Source: Morganella psychrotolerans (GTDB lineage: Bacteria; Pseudomonadota; Gammaproteobacteria; Enterobacterales; Enterobacteriaceae). From it: a stretch of 64,000 nucleotides of DNA. The stretch is taken from NCBI RefSeq assembly GCF_001676155.1, contig NZ_LZEW01000032.1, positions 62,001-126,000 on the forward strand, given 5' to 3'. The position numbers and the translations under genes were made by a program. The notes beneath the pieces are model-generated. The model saw only the letters and a program-made list of their open reading frames with translations. It was not told the DNA's origin and did no database searches. Shown here piece after piece: positions 20,485 to 30,723 of this stretch; the first letter of the stretch is position 1, and every line of letters starts with the position of its first letter.

Positions 20485-21429
20485 TTAAACACATAACGAG
20501 GGATGCAATTGTAAGAATTCCCTTGCCGCAATTTCATCCTGTGCGATTTGCGCTTTCAGCTCATCAAGCGAGGCAAACCGCTGTTCATTTCGTAATTTTT
20601 TGCGTAATACAACATCCGGATGCTGCCCGTATAAATCCATGGCAACATCAATCAGATGTACTTCCAGTTGTCGCTCTTTACCCTGCACTGTCGGACGGGA
20701 GCCGATATTAGCCACACCCGGAAGGGGTTTCGGTCCGAGACCGTAAACATCCACCGCATAAACACCGCTGACCGGTGCGGTCAGGCGTTTCAGGGGAATA
20801 TTGGCGGTCGGAAACCCGATTGTGCGCCCGAGTTCGTTGCCGTGAACCACCCGCCCGCTGATACGGTACGGATGCCCGAGCAGCGCTTCGGCCTGCGCTA
20901 AATCATCACATTCCAGCGCACGGCGGATAGCCGTACTGCTGATCCGCGTGCCGTTATCACAGAAACTTTCTGTGCTGCGCACGGTAAAACCAAAGCGTTT
21001 ACCCGCTTCACATAACCCGGCAAAATCACCCTGCCGGTTTTTTCCGAAGCGGAAATCGTCCCCGACCACCAGAAATTTCACACCCAGTTGCTCAACCAGC
21101 AGGTGTGAGATAAAGGCTTCCGGCGTCAGCGAGGCAAACTGTTTATTGAATTTAACACACAATAAGTAGTCCGCACCGTAGTGTGCAAGATATTTTACCT
21201 TATCGCGCAGGCGGGTCAGGCGTGCCGGTGCTTTATCAGGCGCAAAAAATTCCGGCGGCTGCGGCTCGAAGATCATGACGACCGACGGCAGCCCCAGACG
21301 TTGGCCTTCTTGTGCCAGATGTGACAGTAATGCCTGATGCCCGCGATGAACACCATCAAAATTACCAATAGTCAGCACGCATCCGTGATGTCGCGCGCGA
21401 ATATTATGAGTACCGCGAATTAGCTCCAT
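20485..21429 (-). CDS. ribF: Bifunctional riboflavin kinase / FMN adenylyltransferase
   Basis: RibF makes FMN from riboflavin and then FAD. The 314-residue protein has the nucleotidyltransferase half with IGNFDGVHRGHQALL at residues 21-35 and VVGDDFRFGKNR, followed by the flavokinase half with GRVVHGNELGRTIGFPTANI and the conserved GVANIGSRPT segment. It heads the ribF-ileS-lspA-fkpB-ispH cluster and is divergent from rpsT, as in E. coli. Confidence 0.97.
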   Translation of the reverse strand: MELIRGTHNIRARHHGCVLTIGNFDGVHRGHQALLSHLAQEGQRLGLPSVVMIFEPQPPEFFAPDKAPARLTRLRDKVKYLAHYGADYLLCVKFNKQFASLTPEAFISHLLVEQLGVKFLVVGDDFRFGKNRQGDFAGLCEAGKRFGFTVRSTESFCDNGTRISSTAIRRALECDDLAQAEALLGHPYRISGRVVHGNELGRTIGFPTANIPLKRLTAPVSGVYAVDVYGLGPKPLPGVANIGSRPTVQGKERQLEVHLIDVAMDLYGQHPDVVLRKKLRNEQRFASLDELKAQIAQDEIAAREFLQLHPSLCV

Positions 21430-21779
21430 AGCAGGCTCAATACAGTCAAAATTAGCCTGATTATACCTTGTCCGCCGCGTGAGGTTAACCCACTATTACT
21501 GTTGAATCGCGAATTCTCTGTATGAAAAGCGATACATCCGCCTCCCGGGATACCGAAAAATACTTTTTTCATCAGAATGTTGTCTGTCGCGTGACTTTTT
21601 TCGGGGGAAAGACTGTATTCCCGCAGAGTAAACTGATAAAATCCCCGCCCATCACAACGTACATTTGCGTCGCTGTACAACGACGCTTATTTGCACAAAT
21701 CCATTGACAAAATAAAGTTGAGCAGGCATATTCCTCCACCTTTGTATTGTCCTCGAAGAATATATTTGGGAGTTGGACC

Positions 21780-22040
21780 TTGGCTAATATCAAATCAGCT
21801 AAGAAACGCGCCATTCAATCTGAAAAACGTCGTCAGCATAACGCTGGTCGTCGTTCGATGGTGCGTACCTTTATCAAGAAGGTTTACGCTGCTATCGCCA
21901 CCGGCGATAAAGAAGCTGCTCAGAAAGCATTTAATGATATGCAACCACTTGTGGATCGTCACGCTGCTAAAGGCCTGATCCACAAAAACAAGGCTGCCCG
22001 TCATAAGGCAAACCTGGCTGCTCAGATCAAAGCAATGTAA
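21780..22040 (+). CDS. rpsT: 30S ribosomal protein S20
   Basis: S20 binds 16S rRNA in the 30S body. The 86-residue, Lys/Arg-rich helical protein starts [20 protein letters not shown] after the initiator. The TTG at 21780 was chosen because it matches E. coli, where rpsT also starts with UUG as part of its autoregulation, and because GGGAG lies just upstream. An in-frame ATG at 21747 would add 11 residues unlike any S20. Confidence 0.97.
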   Translation: MANIKSAKKRAIQSEKRRQHNAGRRSMVRTFIKKVYAAIATGDKEAAQKAFNDMQPLVDRHAAKGLIHKNKAARHKANLAAQIKAM

Positions 22041-22050
22041 TCTGTATGCA

Positions 22051-22088
22051 GACATAAAAAAACCGGCTTTTGCCGGTTTTTTTATGTC
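22051..22088. terminator. Bidirectional terminator between rpsT and nhaR
   Basis: Perfect 17-bp arms (22051-22067 and 22072-22088) with a TTTT loop contain A7 on one side and T7 on the other, so it can serve both convergent genes. Confidence 0.92.
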
Positions 22089-22098
22089 TTTTTTTTGT

Positions 22099-23028
22099 CT
22101 AATCGAGCAAAACACCCGTCTCAACAGACTGTGAACCGCTGAACAGTGCAGAGAAATCCTTATTACAGACCCGCTGAACTGCCGGGTGTTGGATCATCCG
22201 CTCTGCAAAAATCACGTAATACTCTTCTTTGATGGTATCCACCGTGCCCAGTTCCACAATGTCACTGTCAGCAAAAATTCCGTTGGTATAGAGTGATGGC
22301 GCCACAAAAATGGCATTGTGATACATGCCGAAGGCTTTCATCAGCGCGGCATCATCAAACTCGCCCAAAATTTCCACTTCCAGATTTTTATTGCGTATCC
22401 ATGTCAGCAACTGACGCCCCAGCATGGAACGCCTGCCGGGTACCAGCAGGCGGCGCTCTTCCAGACAGGCGGGAAAAGGCTTCTGTGGTGCGGGCTGACG
22501 GCAGAAAAAGCTCATACTGCATTCACCCAGCTTGACTGAAAATAACCCTTCCTGCTGAGTGGAATCCACCGGACAATCAGACAAAATCATATCCAGTTTA
22601 TGCTGGCTGAGCTGTTCGAGCAGCATTTCATGGGTAGATTCAAAGCAGCGCAGATGAATTTGTTCCTGCTCCACAACCGCCGTTTCCAGAACTTTACTGA
22701 CCAGTCGTTTTGACAGAGCATCAGCGACGCCAACATCAAACAACAGATTAGATTCCCGGCTGTAGGTGACAATATCCAGCATTTCCTGGCTCAGCATAAA
22801 CATTTTATCCGCATAGCGGAACACCAACTGCCCCAGCTCTGACGGGACGAGTCCCCGGCCCTGTCGTTTAAACAGTTTGCCATCCAGACGCTCTTCCAGC
22901 GCTTTGATTTGTCCGGTGATTGTCTGCGGTGTCAGGTAAAGGGCTTCTGCCGCCCCCACCACAGAGCCTTCTTTGCAGACATGCCAGAAATAATAGAGGT
23001 GATTGTAGTTTAAATGGGAGACGCGCAT
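22099..23028 (-). CDS. nhaR: LysR-type transcriptional activator NhaR
   Basis: NhaR activates nhaA in response to sodium and alkaline pH, and in E. coli also other envelope-stress and biofilm genes. The protein starts [22 protein letters not shown] with a winged helix-turn-helix in the first 65 residues ([22 protein letters not shown]) and a LysR effector domain after it. The ATG at 23026-23028 is preferred because GGGA sits six bases upstream and E. coli NhaR begins similarly; a GTG five codons earlier is the alternative. Arranged nhaA-nhaR as in E. coli. Confidence 0.94.
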   Translation of the reverse strand: MRVSHLNYNHLYYFWHVCKEGSVVGAAEALYLTPQTITGQIKALEERLDGKLFKRQGRGLVPSELGQLVFRYADKMFMLSQEMLDIVTYSRESNLLFDVGVADALSKRLVSKVLETAVVEQEQIHLRCFESTHEMLLEQLSQHKLDMILSDCPVDSTQQEGLFSVKLGECSMSFFCRQPAPQKPFPACLEERRLLVPGRRSMLGRQLLTWIRNKNLEVEILGEFDDAALMKAFGMYHNAIFVAPSLYTNGIFADSDIVELGTVDTIKEEYYVIFAERMIQHPAVQRVCNKDFSALFSGSQSVETGVLLD

Positions 23029-23085
23029 AGTTTTTCCCGACACGTACCTTATCTTTTTATGATGGTTAACTCGGAAATTCTGTTG

Positions 23086-23113
23086 TATTCACCGGCCGGG
23101 AGGCCGGTGAATA
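23086..23113 (-). other. Stem-loop between nhaA and nhaR
   Basis: Perfect 12-bp arms (TATTCACCGGCC with GGCCGGTGAATA) and a GGGA loop begin 5 bp past the nhaA stop. No T run follows, so it looks more like an mRNA-stability or processing hairpin within the operon than a terminator. Confidence 0.6.
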
Positions 23114-23118
23114 ATTCA

Positions 23119-24297
23119 TTACTGCCGGACGGTTTTCTTCGGTAACACAGAATGAAGTAAAAATAACCCGGTGACCGCCGCCATTGTGGAACCAATCAGA
23201 ATTCCCAGCTTAGAGTAGGTGTTAAACGCTTCCGGTAGTCCGTCAAATGCCAGCCCCGCGATAAAGATTGACATAGTAAAACCGATCCCGCACAACACTG
23301 ATACCGCAAATATATGGTTAAGAGTAATCCTCTCCGGCAATTTTGCAAAGCCCAGTTTTACCGAAATCAGACACGCCGTGAAAATCCCCAGCGGTTTACC
23401 GATAAATAACCCGAGCAGTATTCCCAGCGGCAATGTCCCCATCAACGCATCCATTGAAATACCCTGTACATTGACGCCTGCATTCGCAAACGCAAACAGT
23501 GGCAGGATAAGATACGCCACCCACGGATGCATAACATGCTCCAGCTCTTCAGACGGAGAGTGTACTCCATCTTTACTGCGCAGCGGGATAAGGAACCCGA
23601 CAATCACCCCCGCCAGTGTGGCGTGGACACCGGACTTCAGAATGCAGACCCATAATATCAGCCCCGCAACCATGTAAGCCGCTGTATTGTTAACATTGCG
23701 CCAGTTCATCAGGCACAGCACCACAACCATTAATGCCGCCAGCAGTAACGCCGTAAGCGATACTGTTTTTGTATAAAATAAGGCAATAATCACAATGACG
23801 CCGAGGTCATCAATAATTGCCAGCGCCAGCAGAAAGACTTTCAGTTCTGTCGGCACCCGCTTGCCCAGCAGCGCCATAACGCCGAGTGCAAAAGCGATAT
23901 CGGTTGCCGCAGGTATTGCCCAACCCTGACTGGCTGCGGGATCACTCCCGTTGAACAAAAGATACACCAGCGCAGGGGCAACCATACCACCAAGTGCGGC
24001 AATCGCCGGAAACATCGCTTTATCACGACCGGCCAGAGAGCCGACCATCAGCTCCCGCTTAACTTCCAGCCCGACGACAAGGAAAAATATCGCCATCAGG
24101 GCATCATTAATCCATAATAACAAGGGCTTATCAATTTCCAGTGCAGAAAATTTCACGGCAACCGGAATATCAAGAAACTGCTGATACACTACCGACAGCG
24201 ATGTATTTGCCATTATTAATGCAACCAGAGCTGCAATAATCAGCAGTATGCCACCTGCGGCTTCAAGTCTTAAAAACTGTCGGATAATTGCTTTCAT
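23119..24297 (-). CDS. nhaA: Na+/H+ antiporter NhaA
   Basis: NhaA exchanges two protons for one sodium ion at the inner membrane, giving salt and alkaline tolerance. The 392-residue protein (E. coli 388) has twelve predicted helices. The ion-binding pair Asp-Asp is visible in [19 protein letters not shown] near residue 165, and the [18 protein letters not shown] segment precedes it. Its leader contains a block of 15-bp repeats that ends at the ribosome-binding site. Alkaline urease activity near the cell could make such an antiporter useful, but that is inference. Confidence 0.97.
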   Translation of the reverse strand: MKAIIRQFLRLEAAGGILLIIAALVALIMANTSLSVVYQQFLDIPVAVKFSALEIDKPLLLWINDALMAIFFLVVGLEVKRELMVGSLAGRDKAMFPAIAALGGMVAPALVYLLFNGSDPAASQGWAIPAATDIAFALGVMALLGKRVPTELKVFLLALAIIDDLGVIVIIALFYTKTVSLTALLLAALMVVVLCLMNWRNVNNTAAYMVAGLILWVCILKSGVHATLAGVIVGFLIPLRSKDGVHSPSEELEHVMHPWVAYLILPLFAFANAGVNVQGISMDALMGTLPLGILLGLFIGKPLGIFTACLISVKLGFAKLPERITLNHIFAVSVLCGIGFTMSIFIAGLAFDGLPEAFNTYSKLGILIGSTMAAVTGLFLLHSVLPKKTVRQ

Positions 24298-24304
24298 AAT
24301 TTAA

Positions 24305-24364
24305 CTCCGTTTACACTGTCGACAATAATACTATCGACATCAATACTATTGACGTTAATACTAT
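24305..24364 (-). repeat. Tandem 15-bp repeats in the nhaA leader
   Basis: On the coding strand three directly adjacent units ATAGTATTAACGTCA, ATAGTATTGATGTCG and ATAGTATTATTGTCG (24350-24364, 24335-24349, 24320-24334) are followed by a degenerate fourth, ACAGTGTAAACGGAG, whose end is the ribosome-binding site. They could be binding sites for NhaR or another regulator, or an RNA element. Confidence 0.8.
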
Positions 24365-24578
24365 GCGAATCATCAACTCGAAAAAAGTAGTTTATTCATC
24401 ACTTAAACATCGGTTTTTTCGATCTAAATAGTGTTTACATCACAGAATAATCTTAAATAAAAATATTAATTAACATTAAATAAACACTTAATGATAGTGA
24501 TGAATACCTTTTTATTCATCATATTGGTTGATATTTTAGTATCAAATTGCTCCTACTCTGAATAAAACAGGTTATTTT

Positions 24579-25422
24579 ATGTCCGTCACGCTGTTTATTG
24601 CCGTTCTGTTTGCCGCTTTTTTCCACGCAAGCTGGAATGCAGTTATAAAATTTGGTCAGGACAGGTTTCTCGGCATCGCCGTCATGACGATTTATTCAGG
24701 TCTGGTGTCTGTTCCCGTGCTGTTCCTGATCGGGTTACCTGACGCCGCCGCGCTGAAGTGGCTGGCGCTCTCCGCGCTGTTTCATATCGGTTATGCAGTC
24801 TGCCTGAGCCGGGCTTATGCGCGCGGGGATCTCAGCCAGATTTACCCTGTCTCGCGCGGGTGTGCGCCTTTACTGACCACCCTTTTTGCTGTCACTCTAT
24901 TTGGTGAACATCTGGCATGGCTCTCATTCGCCGGTATTATGCTGATTGTATCTGGTGTTATTCTGCTTGCTTTCAACCGCCGCTCACCGTCACATGCCCG
25001 CGCAGGGCTGGTTTATGCCATTATCACGGCTTTTTTTTACCGCCTGTTATACGCTTTCCGATGGTTTCGGGGCGCGCAGCAGTTCAGACCCCCTGACCTA
25101 TATTTTCTGGCTGTTTGCATTAAACGGGCTGGTGATGCTGATATTAGGGTTTGCCCGCTACCGGCATAATTTTACACGGAATTTTTTGCGCTACAGTAAG
25201 CCCGGGCTTACCGGCGGCATATTGCAGATATTCAGTTACGGCATTGTAATTTGGGCAATGGGGCAGGCTTCCATTATGCTTGTCGCCTCATTGCGGGAAA
25301 CCAGTGTACTGTTTGCCTTGCTGCTCTCCGCCTTTTTCCTGAAAGAACGGCTGACACAGGCGCGGATAGTTGCCGCCTGTATCATTGTGGCGGGAGTTAT
25401 TGTGACAAAGCTGGGAAGCTAG
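24579..25422 (+). pseudogene. EamA/DMT-family transporter, frameshifted as read
   Basis: Two frames overlap; removing one T from the T8 run at 25031-25038 joins them into a 280-residue protein with about ten hydrophobic helices in two homologous EamA halves. The first half includes [11 protein letters not shown] and [19 protein letters not shown], the second IVIWAMGQASIMLVASLRETS and a final SAFFLKERLTQARIVAACIIVAGV. DMT carriers export metabolites, amino acids or drugs; the substrate cannot be told. As read the product stops after 196 residues. The gene is divergent from nhaA across an AT-rich 281-bp spacer. Confidence 0.82.
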
Positions 25423-25538
25423 CGCTCACTCTCCTGTGATTGCAGGTGACTGCGCAATACTATTCATTTTGTGATCATCATGATGATCACATGAGAAACA
25501 ATAACGGAACGGGATAAAACAACTTTTATAAAGCGCAC

Positions 25539-25573
25539 AAAAAAACCGGCCGGAAAGAGTATTCCGGCCGGTT
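25539..25573 (-). terminator. Intrinsic terminator of dnaKJ
   Basis: A 12-bp perfect stem (AACCGGCCGGAA with TTCCGGCCGGTT) and a 6-base loop are followed by seven T on the minus strand, 21 bp after the dnaJ stop. Confidence 0.9.
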
Positions 25574-25594
25574 CAGTTCTTATATGAAGCTGAC

Positions 25595-26735
25595 TTACTT
25601 CGTCAGGTCATCAAAGAATTTTTTCACCCCGTCAAGGAAGCGTTTCGCTTTCGGGCTGTTGTTGTGACCACTCTGGCCTTCCACCGACTCACCGAACTCA
25701 CGTAACAGTTCTTTCTGTTTTTCGCTCAGTTTAACCGGGGTTTCGACCACAACACGGCACATCAGGTCGCCCTGCATTCCGCCGCGCGCAGGTCTGACAC
25801 CTTTGCCTTTCATGCGGAACTGCTTACCGGTCTGGGTTTCAGCCGGTATTTTGAGCTTAACGCGCCCGTCCAGTGTCGGTACTTCAATTTCACCGCCCAG
25901 TGCTGCAACGGAAAAACCAATCGGCACTTCGCAATAGAGGTTGCTGCCTTCACGCTCAAAGATATTATGCTGACGAACGTGGACTTCAACGTACAGATCG
26001 CCCGCCGGTGCCCCCATTTCGCCTGCTTCACCTTCACCGGTCAGACGGATACGGTCACCGCTGTCCATCCCTGCCGGAATTTTGACTGACAAGGTTTTAT
26101 AGCGCTCAACACGACCATGACCATGGCATTTGCTGCACGGATCTTTGATAATCTGACCGCGTCCCTGACACGTCGGACACGCCTGCTGAACCGCAAAGAA
26201 CCCCTGGCGCATCTGCACCTGGCCCATACCATGACAGGTCGGACACGTCTGTGGATCAGTGCCTTCTTTCGCGCCGCTGCCGTGGCATTTATCACAGGTT
26301 TCCAGCGTCGGAATACGGATCTCTTTGGTCACACCACGAACCGCTTCTTCCAGTGTCAGCTCTATGCTGTAACGCAGGTCTGCCCCGCGCGATGCACGTT
26401 GCTGACGGCGTCCGCCACCAAAAATATCACCGAAGACGTCACCAAAAATATCACCGAAATCTGCACCGCCGAAACCGCCGCCTTGTCCGCCTCCGCCCAT
26501 ACCGCCTTGTTCAAATGCTGCATGACCATACTGGTCATACGCTGCACGCTTCTGGCTGTCGATGAGAATTTCGTAAGCTTCTTTAACTTCTTTGAATTGA
26601 TCTTCTGCGCCTTTATCGCCCTGATTACGGTCAGGGTGATATTTCATCGCAAGGCGTTTATAGGCTTTTTTTAATCTCTTTTTCATCTGCTGATTTAGAG
26701 ACGCCCAACACCTCGTAGTAATCTTTTTTTGCCAT
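25595..26735 (-). pseudogene. dnaJ: Chaperone DnaJ (Hsp40), frameshifted near the N-terminus as read
   Basis: DnaJ delivers unfolded proteins to DnaK and stimulates its ATPase. From the ATG at 26733-26735 the frame reads [23 protein letters not shown] and then stops; the rest of the protein continues in another frame from [14 protein letters not shown]. The break is the A7 run at 26666-26672; six A would give a full-length protein of about 379 residues with J domain and HPD motif, a long Gly/Phe region, four CxxCxGxG zinc motifs (for example [32 protein letters not shown]) and the C-terminal substrate domains. A second A7 run in codons 2-4 is in frame. Loss of DnaJ would be unusual in a free-living enterobacterium, so a sequence error is likely. 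Confidence 0.93.
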
Positions 26736-26759
26736 CCGTTTTGTCCCTTAACACACACG

Positions 26760-26793
26760 CACACGGGCGCAGAGTTTCCTCAACGCCCGTGTG
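26760..26793 (-). other. Stem-loop in the dnaK-dnaJ spacer
   Basis: A perfect 10-bp stem (CACACGGGCG with CGCCCGTGTG) lies between the two genes. It may reduce read-through into dnaJ or protect the dnaK mRNA end. Confidence 0.6.
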
Positions 26794-26839
26794 GGTTTTC
26801 AGTGATTAATCTTGTCCATCACCGCGCCCGCTAAGGGCC

Positions 26840-28762
26840 TTATTTTTTGTCTTTGCTATCATCAACTTCTTCGAATTCAGCGTCGACAACATCATCATTC
26901 TGACCGGCATCCTGCGCAGCATCAGCACCAGCTGCACCTGCCTGAGCCTGCTGCTGAGCCATTTCCATCAGCTTGGCAGAAGCCTCGATCAGCGCTTTCG
27001 TTTTCTCTTCGATAGCCGCTTTATCTTCGCCTTTGCTTGCGATTTCCAGCTCACTCACTGCCTGCTCGATTTTTACTTTATCGTCGCCCGGCAGTTTGTC
27101 GCCTGCTTCTTCAATCTGTTTACGGGTTGCGTGAACCAGTTGATCTGCCTGGTTGCGAACCTGTACCAGCTCTTCAAACTTACGGTCAGCTTCTGCGTTA
27201 GCTTCAGCATCACGAACCATTTGCTGGATCTCTTCTTCATTCAGACCGGAAGAGGCTTTGATGGTGATGTTCTGCTCACGTCCGCTGTTTTTATCTTTAG
27301 CAGACACATGCAGGATACCATCCGCATCAATATCAAATGTAACTTCAACCTGCGGCATACCGCGTGGTGCCGGCTGAATACCGTCTAAGTTAAACTGACC
27401 CAGTGATTTGTTGTCACCGGAACGTTTACGCTCACCCTGCAACACATGGATAGTCACCGCAGACTGGTTGTCTTCCGCTGTGGAGAACACCTGGCTGTGT
27501 TTGGTCGGGATAGTGGTATTTTTGGCTATAAGCGCCGTCATCACACCACCCATAGTTTCGATACCCAGTGACAGCGGGGTGACATCCAGCAGCAGAACAT
27601 CTTTCACTTCGCCGCCTAACACACCACCCTGAACTGCCGCACCAACAGCAACAGCTTCGTCCGGGTTCACGTCTTTACGTGGCTCTTTACCGAAGAAATC
27701 TGCTACGGTTTTCTGAACCATCGGCATACGGGTCTGACCACCAACCAGGATAACATCCTGGATGTCACCAACAGACAGTCCGGCATCCTTCAATGCAACT
27801 TTGACCGGCTCCATGCAGCGCTTAACCAGGTCTTCAACCAGTGACTCCAGTTTTGCACGGGTCACTTTAATGTTCATGTGTTTAGGACCAGACGCGTCCG
27901 CCGTGATGTATGGCAGGTTAACGTCGGTCTGCTGAGCGGAAGAAAGCTCAATTTTTGCTTTCTCGGCAGCTTCTTTCAGACGCTGCATTGCCAGCGGGTC
28001 ATTACGCAGGTCGATACCCTGCTCTTTCTTAAATTCTTCAACCAGATAGTTGATCATGCGGCTGTCGAAGTCTTCACCACCTAAGTGAGTGTCGCCGTTC
28101 GTTGCCAGCACTTCATAGGTTTTTTCGCCATCAACTTCATCGATTTCGATGATAGAGATATCGAATGTACCACCACCAAGGTCAAATACCGCGATAGTGC
28201 GGTTACCGACTTCACGGTCAAGGCCATAAGCCAGCGCTGCCGCAGTTGGTTCGTTGATGATACGTTTTACATCCAGACCTGCAATTCGCCCTGCGTCTTT
28301 TGTTGCCTGACGCTGCGCATCATTAAAGTAGGCAGGAACGGTGATAACTGCTTCAGTTACCGGCTCGCCGAGATAGTCTTCAGCGGTTTTCTTCATTTTT
28401 TTCAGCACTTCAGCTGAAATCTGTGGTGGTGCCATTTTCTGGCCTTTCGCTTCCACCCATGCGTCACCGTTATCTGCGCCGACAATTTTGTACGGCATGA
28501 TATTCATGTCACGGCTGACTTCTTCTTCATTAAAGCGACGACCGATCAGTCGTTTGATAGCAAACAGTGTATTTTGCGGGTTAGTCACGGCCTGGCGTTT
28601 TGCCGGCTGTCCGACTAAAATTTCGCCATCGGCGGTATACGCAATGATTGACGGTGTTGTGCGATCGCCTTCCGCATTCTCCAGTACACGCGCTTTGTTG
28701 CCATCCATAACAGCAACACAAGAGTTAGTTGTACCTAAGTCGATACCAATAATTTTACCCAT
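26840..28762 (-). CDS. dnaK: Chaperone DnaK (Hsp70)
   Basis: DnaK is the main cytoplasmic Hsp70. The 640-residue protein starts [21 protein letters not shown], has the phosphate-binding [15 protein letters not shown] near 195, the conserved [11 protein letters not shown] near 345, and a substrate domain with [20 protein letters not shown]. The C-terminus ends in the acidic [15 protein letters not shown] sigma-32 promoter lies upstream and dnaJ follows. Confidence 0.99.
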   Translation of the reverse strand: MGKIIGIDLGTTNSCVAVMDGNKARVLENAEGDRTTPSIIAYTADGEILVGQPAKRQAVTNPQNTLFAIKRLIGRRFNEEEVSRDMNIMPYKIVGADNGDAWVEAKGQKMAPPQISAEVLKKMKKTAEDYLGEPVTEAVITVPAYFNDAQRQATKDAGRIAGLDVKRIINEPTAAALAYGLDREVGNRTIAVFDLGGGTFDISIIEIDEVDGEKTYEVLATNGDTHLGGEDFDSRMINYLVEEFKKEQGIDLRNDPLAMQRLKEAAEKAKIELSSAQQTDVNLPYITADASGPKHMNIKVTRAKLESLVEDLVKRCMEPVKVALKDAGLSVGDIQDVILVGGQTRMPMVQKTVADFFGKEPRKDVNPDEAVAVGAAVQGGVLGGEVKDVLLLDVTPLSLGIETMGGVMTALIAKNTTIPTKHSQVFSTAEDNQSAVTIHVLQGERKRSGDNKSLGQFNLDGIQPAPRGMPQVEVTFDIDADGILHVSAKDKNSGREQNITIKASSGLNEEEIQQMVRDAEANAEADRKFEELVQVRNQADQLVHATRKQIEEAGDKLPGDDKVKIEQAVSELEIASKGEDKAAIEEKTKALIEASAKLMEMAQQQAQAGAAGADAAQDAGQNDDVVDAEFEEVDDSKDKK

Positions 28763-28933
28763 TTAAACGCCTCCGAATAATTCTGTTCTGTCTTACGTTA
28801 CGATATATATGAGGTTCGATTTTCACTTTTCAAGAAAAAATTTTCGCCATCCTGACCCGGATTCTCCCCCGACGGTACAGGACATCCGCAACGCTAAAAG
28901 AAATTCAACTGAGATTCAGTTTCCGATGACAAC

Positions 28934-28964
28934 TAGATGGGGTCATAAATGCATTCATCAAGGG
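28934..28964 (-). promoter_or_regulatory. Sigma-32 heat-shock promoter of dnaK
   Basis: On the minus strand CCCTTGAT (-35, 28957-28964) and CCCCATCTA (-10, 28934-28942) are separated by 14 bases. They match the sigma-32 consensus and closely resemble the E. coli dnaK P1 promoter. The rest of the 28763-29049 spacer holds no gene. Confidence 0.85.
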
Positions 28965-29049
28965 TAAAACAGAAAAAAAAACAGATTATTTAAAAGAAAA
29001 TGATCAATTGCTGAAAAATTCCGCAATAACAGTGCTGTCATTGCAACAT

Positions 29050-29176
29050 ATACGCTGAATAATTCGGGATGCCTGTAGGCGACAAGCTCCGACCGCCGGG
29101 GAGCATACATCAGTATGTGACCCAGCTGGTTTCACGCCGCCAACGAACCTGCAGTTTGAATGAATAAGTGTCTATA
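29050..29176. repeat. Full-length ERIC element with mismatched ends
   Basis: The left end (TGAATAATTCGGGATGCCTG) is of the type seen in the elements at 32395 and 40575, while the right end (CCTGCAGTTTGAATGAATAA) is of the type seen in the other copies. The terminal arms therefore do not pair well. It joins the next ERIC at a shared TATA. Confidence 0.85.
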
Positions 29177-29298
29177 CCCAACGTCATTCAAGATGCAGGA
29201 AGGCGGCAAGGGAAGGTAGACGGGGAGCATACACAAGTATGTGACCCGGCTGGCTGAGCGCAGCCAACGAACCTGCAGTTTGAATGAATAAGGGTATA
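29173..29298. repeat. Full-length ERIC element next to the MHS transporter gene
   Basis: This 126-bp element has the same orientation as the copy at 7895 and ends 4 bp before the transporter stop codon (29303-29305). Confidence 0.9.
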
Positions 29299-29302
29299 AA
29301 TA

Positions 29303-30601
29303 TCAGGAACTAAGCACCACCATCCGCCGGTATACTGTGGCTTTGCGCATATAAAGCCCCGTTAATAAACCAATCAGTGACAATCCCGCCATATAATAAG
29401 CAGGTGCAAGAGGCGTCCATTTCAGAAAGAGAGTCACCACGATCGGCGTCAGTCCGCCAAAAATGGCATAGGAAACATTATAGGAAAATGAAATTCCGCT
29501 GAAGCGGATTTCAGCCGGATAGCTGTTTACCAGGACAAACGGCACCGCGCCCACGACACCGACACTGAACCCGGCAAGCCCGTAGGTCAGTGACAGTGGT
29601 GTCCCCGGGTAACCCGCCGTCAGATAAAAATAGCCGGTACACACCGCCAGCAGAATACTGCCGCCGATAAAAACAATCGCGGCACCCAATTTGTCACATA
29701 AGAATCCTGCAACCAGGCAACCGGCGCATAACGCAAGGATCGCGGTCATATTCGCGACCGACACCACCGCTTTTGCCAGCCCGAATTCTGTCTGTAAATA
29801 TGCAGGCGTCAGCAGGATCACCACCACCACACCGGCAGACAGCAACCACGTCAGCAGCATTGAGATAACTATCGCTTCCCGGTGATCCGCAATCACGGTT
29901 TTCAGTGGCAATTCTTTCGCTAACGCTTTCTGTTTCTGCATTTCCTGAAAAACCGGGGTTTCCGCTAACCAACGGCGTAAATAGAGTGCGACAAAACCAA
30001 AGATACCGCCGAGGAAAAAGGGTACACGCCAGCCCCAGCTCAGTTGCTGCGCGTCCGTAAGCTGCGTCGCTATCATCATCGCCACCAGAGAGCCGAGGAG
30101 GATCCCGACTGTAAGCCCGGCGGTCAGCGTGCCGCAGGCAATACCAATGCGGTGCTTTGGTACGTGTTCGGAGACAAACACCCACGCCCCCGGCACTTCC
30201 CCGCCGATAGCCGCACCCTGCATAATCCGCATCAGCAGAAGCAGTACCGGAGCGGCAATACCAATAGTTTCATAGGTCGGCAGCAGACCGATACAGAGCG
30301 TCGGTACCGCCATCAGCAGAATACTGAGAGAGAACATTTTTTTACGCCCGACGAGGTCGCCGAAGTGTGCCATCACAATGCCGCCCAATGGGCGCACCAG
30401 ATAACCGGCTGCAAAAATCCCGAAGGTTTGTAATTGAACCAGCCAGCCGGGAATGTCCGGCGGAAAGAATAGTTGCCCGATGGTAACCGCAAAAAAGATA
30501 AAGATGATGAAATCGTAGAATTCGAGTGCGCCGCCCAGAGCTGCAAGAGAGAGCGTTTTGTAATCCTGCCGGTTCAGCGTCCGGAGAGCCGTTTGAGCCA
30601 T
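29303..30601 (-). CDS. MFS transporter, metabolite:H+ symporter (MHS) family
   Basis: The 432-residue protein has about twelve membrane helices and the MFS/MHS signatures GGALEFYDFIIF at residues 18-29, FGDLVGRKKMF after helix 2, and MRIMQGAAIGGEVPGAWVF in helix 4. This family, which includes ProP, ShiA and KgtP, imports osmolytes, dicarboxylates and shikimate-like compounds with protons. The substrate cannot be assigned. The gene sits between dnaK and mog, a place taken by satP/yaaW and others in E. coli, so it is a local replacement. Its 3' end abuts an ERIC pair and no separate terminator is visible. Confidence 0.88.
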   Translation of the reverse strand: MAQTALRTLNRQDYKTLSLAALGGALEFYDFIIFIFFAVTIGQLFFPPDIPGWLVQLQTFGIFAAGYLVRPLGGIVMAHFGDLVGRKKMFSLSILLMAVPTLCIGLLPTYETIGIAAPVLLLLMRIMQGAAIGGEVPGAWVFVSEHVPKHRIGIACGTLTAGLTVGILLGSLVAMMIATQLTDAQQLSWGWRVPFFLGGIFGFVALYLRRWLAETPVFQEMQKQKALAKELPLKTVIADHREAIVISMLLTWLLSAGVVVVILLTPAYLQTEFGLAKAVVSVANMTAILALCAGCLVAGFLCDKLGAAIVFIGGSILLAVCTGYFYLTAGYPGTPLSLTYGLAGFSVGVVGAVPFVLVNSYPAEIRFSGISFSYNVSYAIFGGLTPIVVTLFLKWTPLAPAYYMAGLSLIGLLTGLYMRKATVYRRMVVLSS

Positions 30602-30723
30602 GAGTTCACCTTTCCTGTCTTTACATTGCTGTTATTTTTACTTTACATAAGTAGGTAACCGCATCATAGGACAAGAAAGGTGCTCAGGGGAACGTTTTTT
30701 TATTTTATGCTGAATACCCTGAA

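Noticed and set aside
24305-24364. CRISPR-like repeat array
   Set aside because: The units are 15 bp, adjacent and without spacers, and no cas genes are in the window.
26660-26675. Programmed -1 frameshifting at the A-AAA-AAG motif in dnaJ (and the like run in the adhesin)
   Set aside because: The slippery heptamer is present, but a -1 shift leads to the wrong frame; restoration needs removal of one base (+1).
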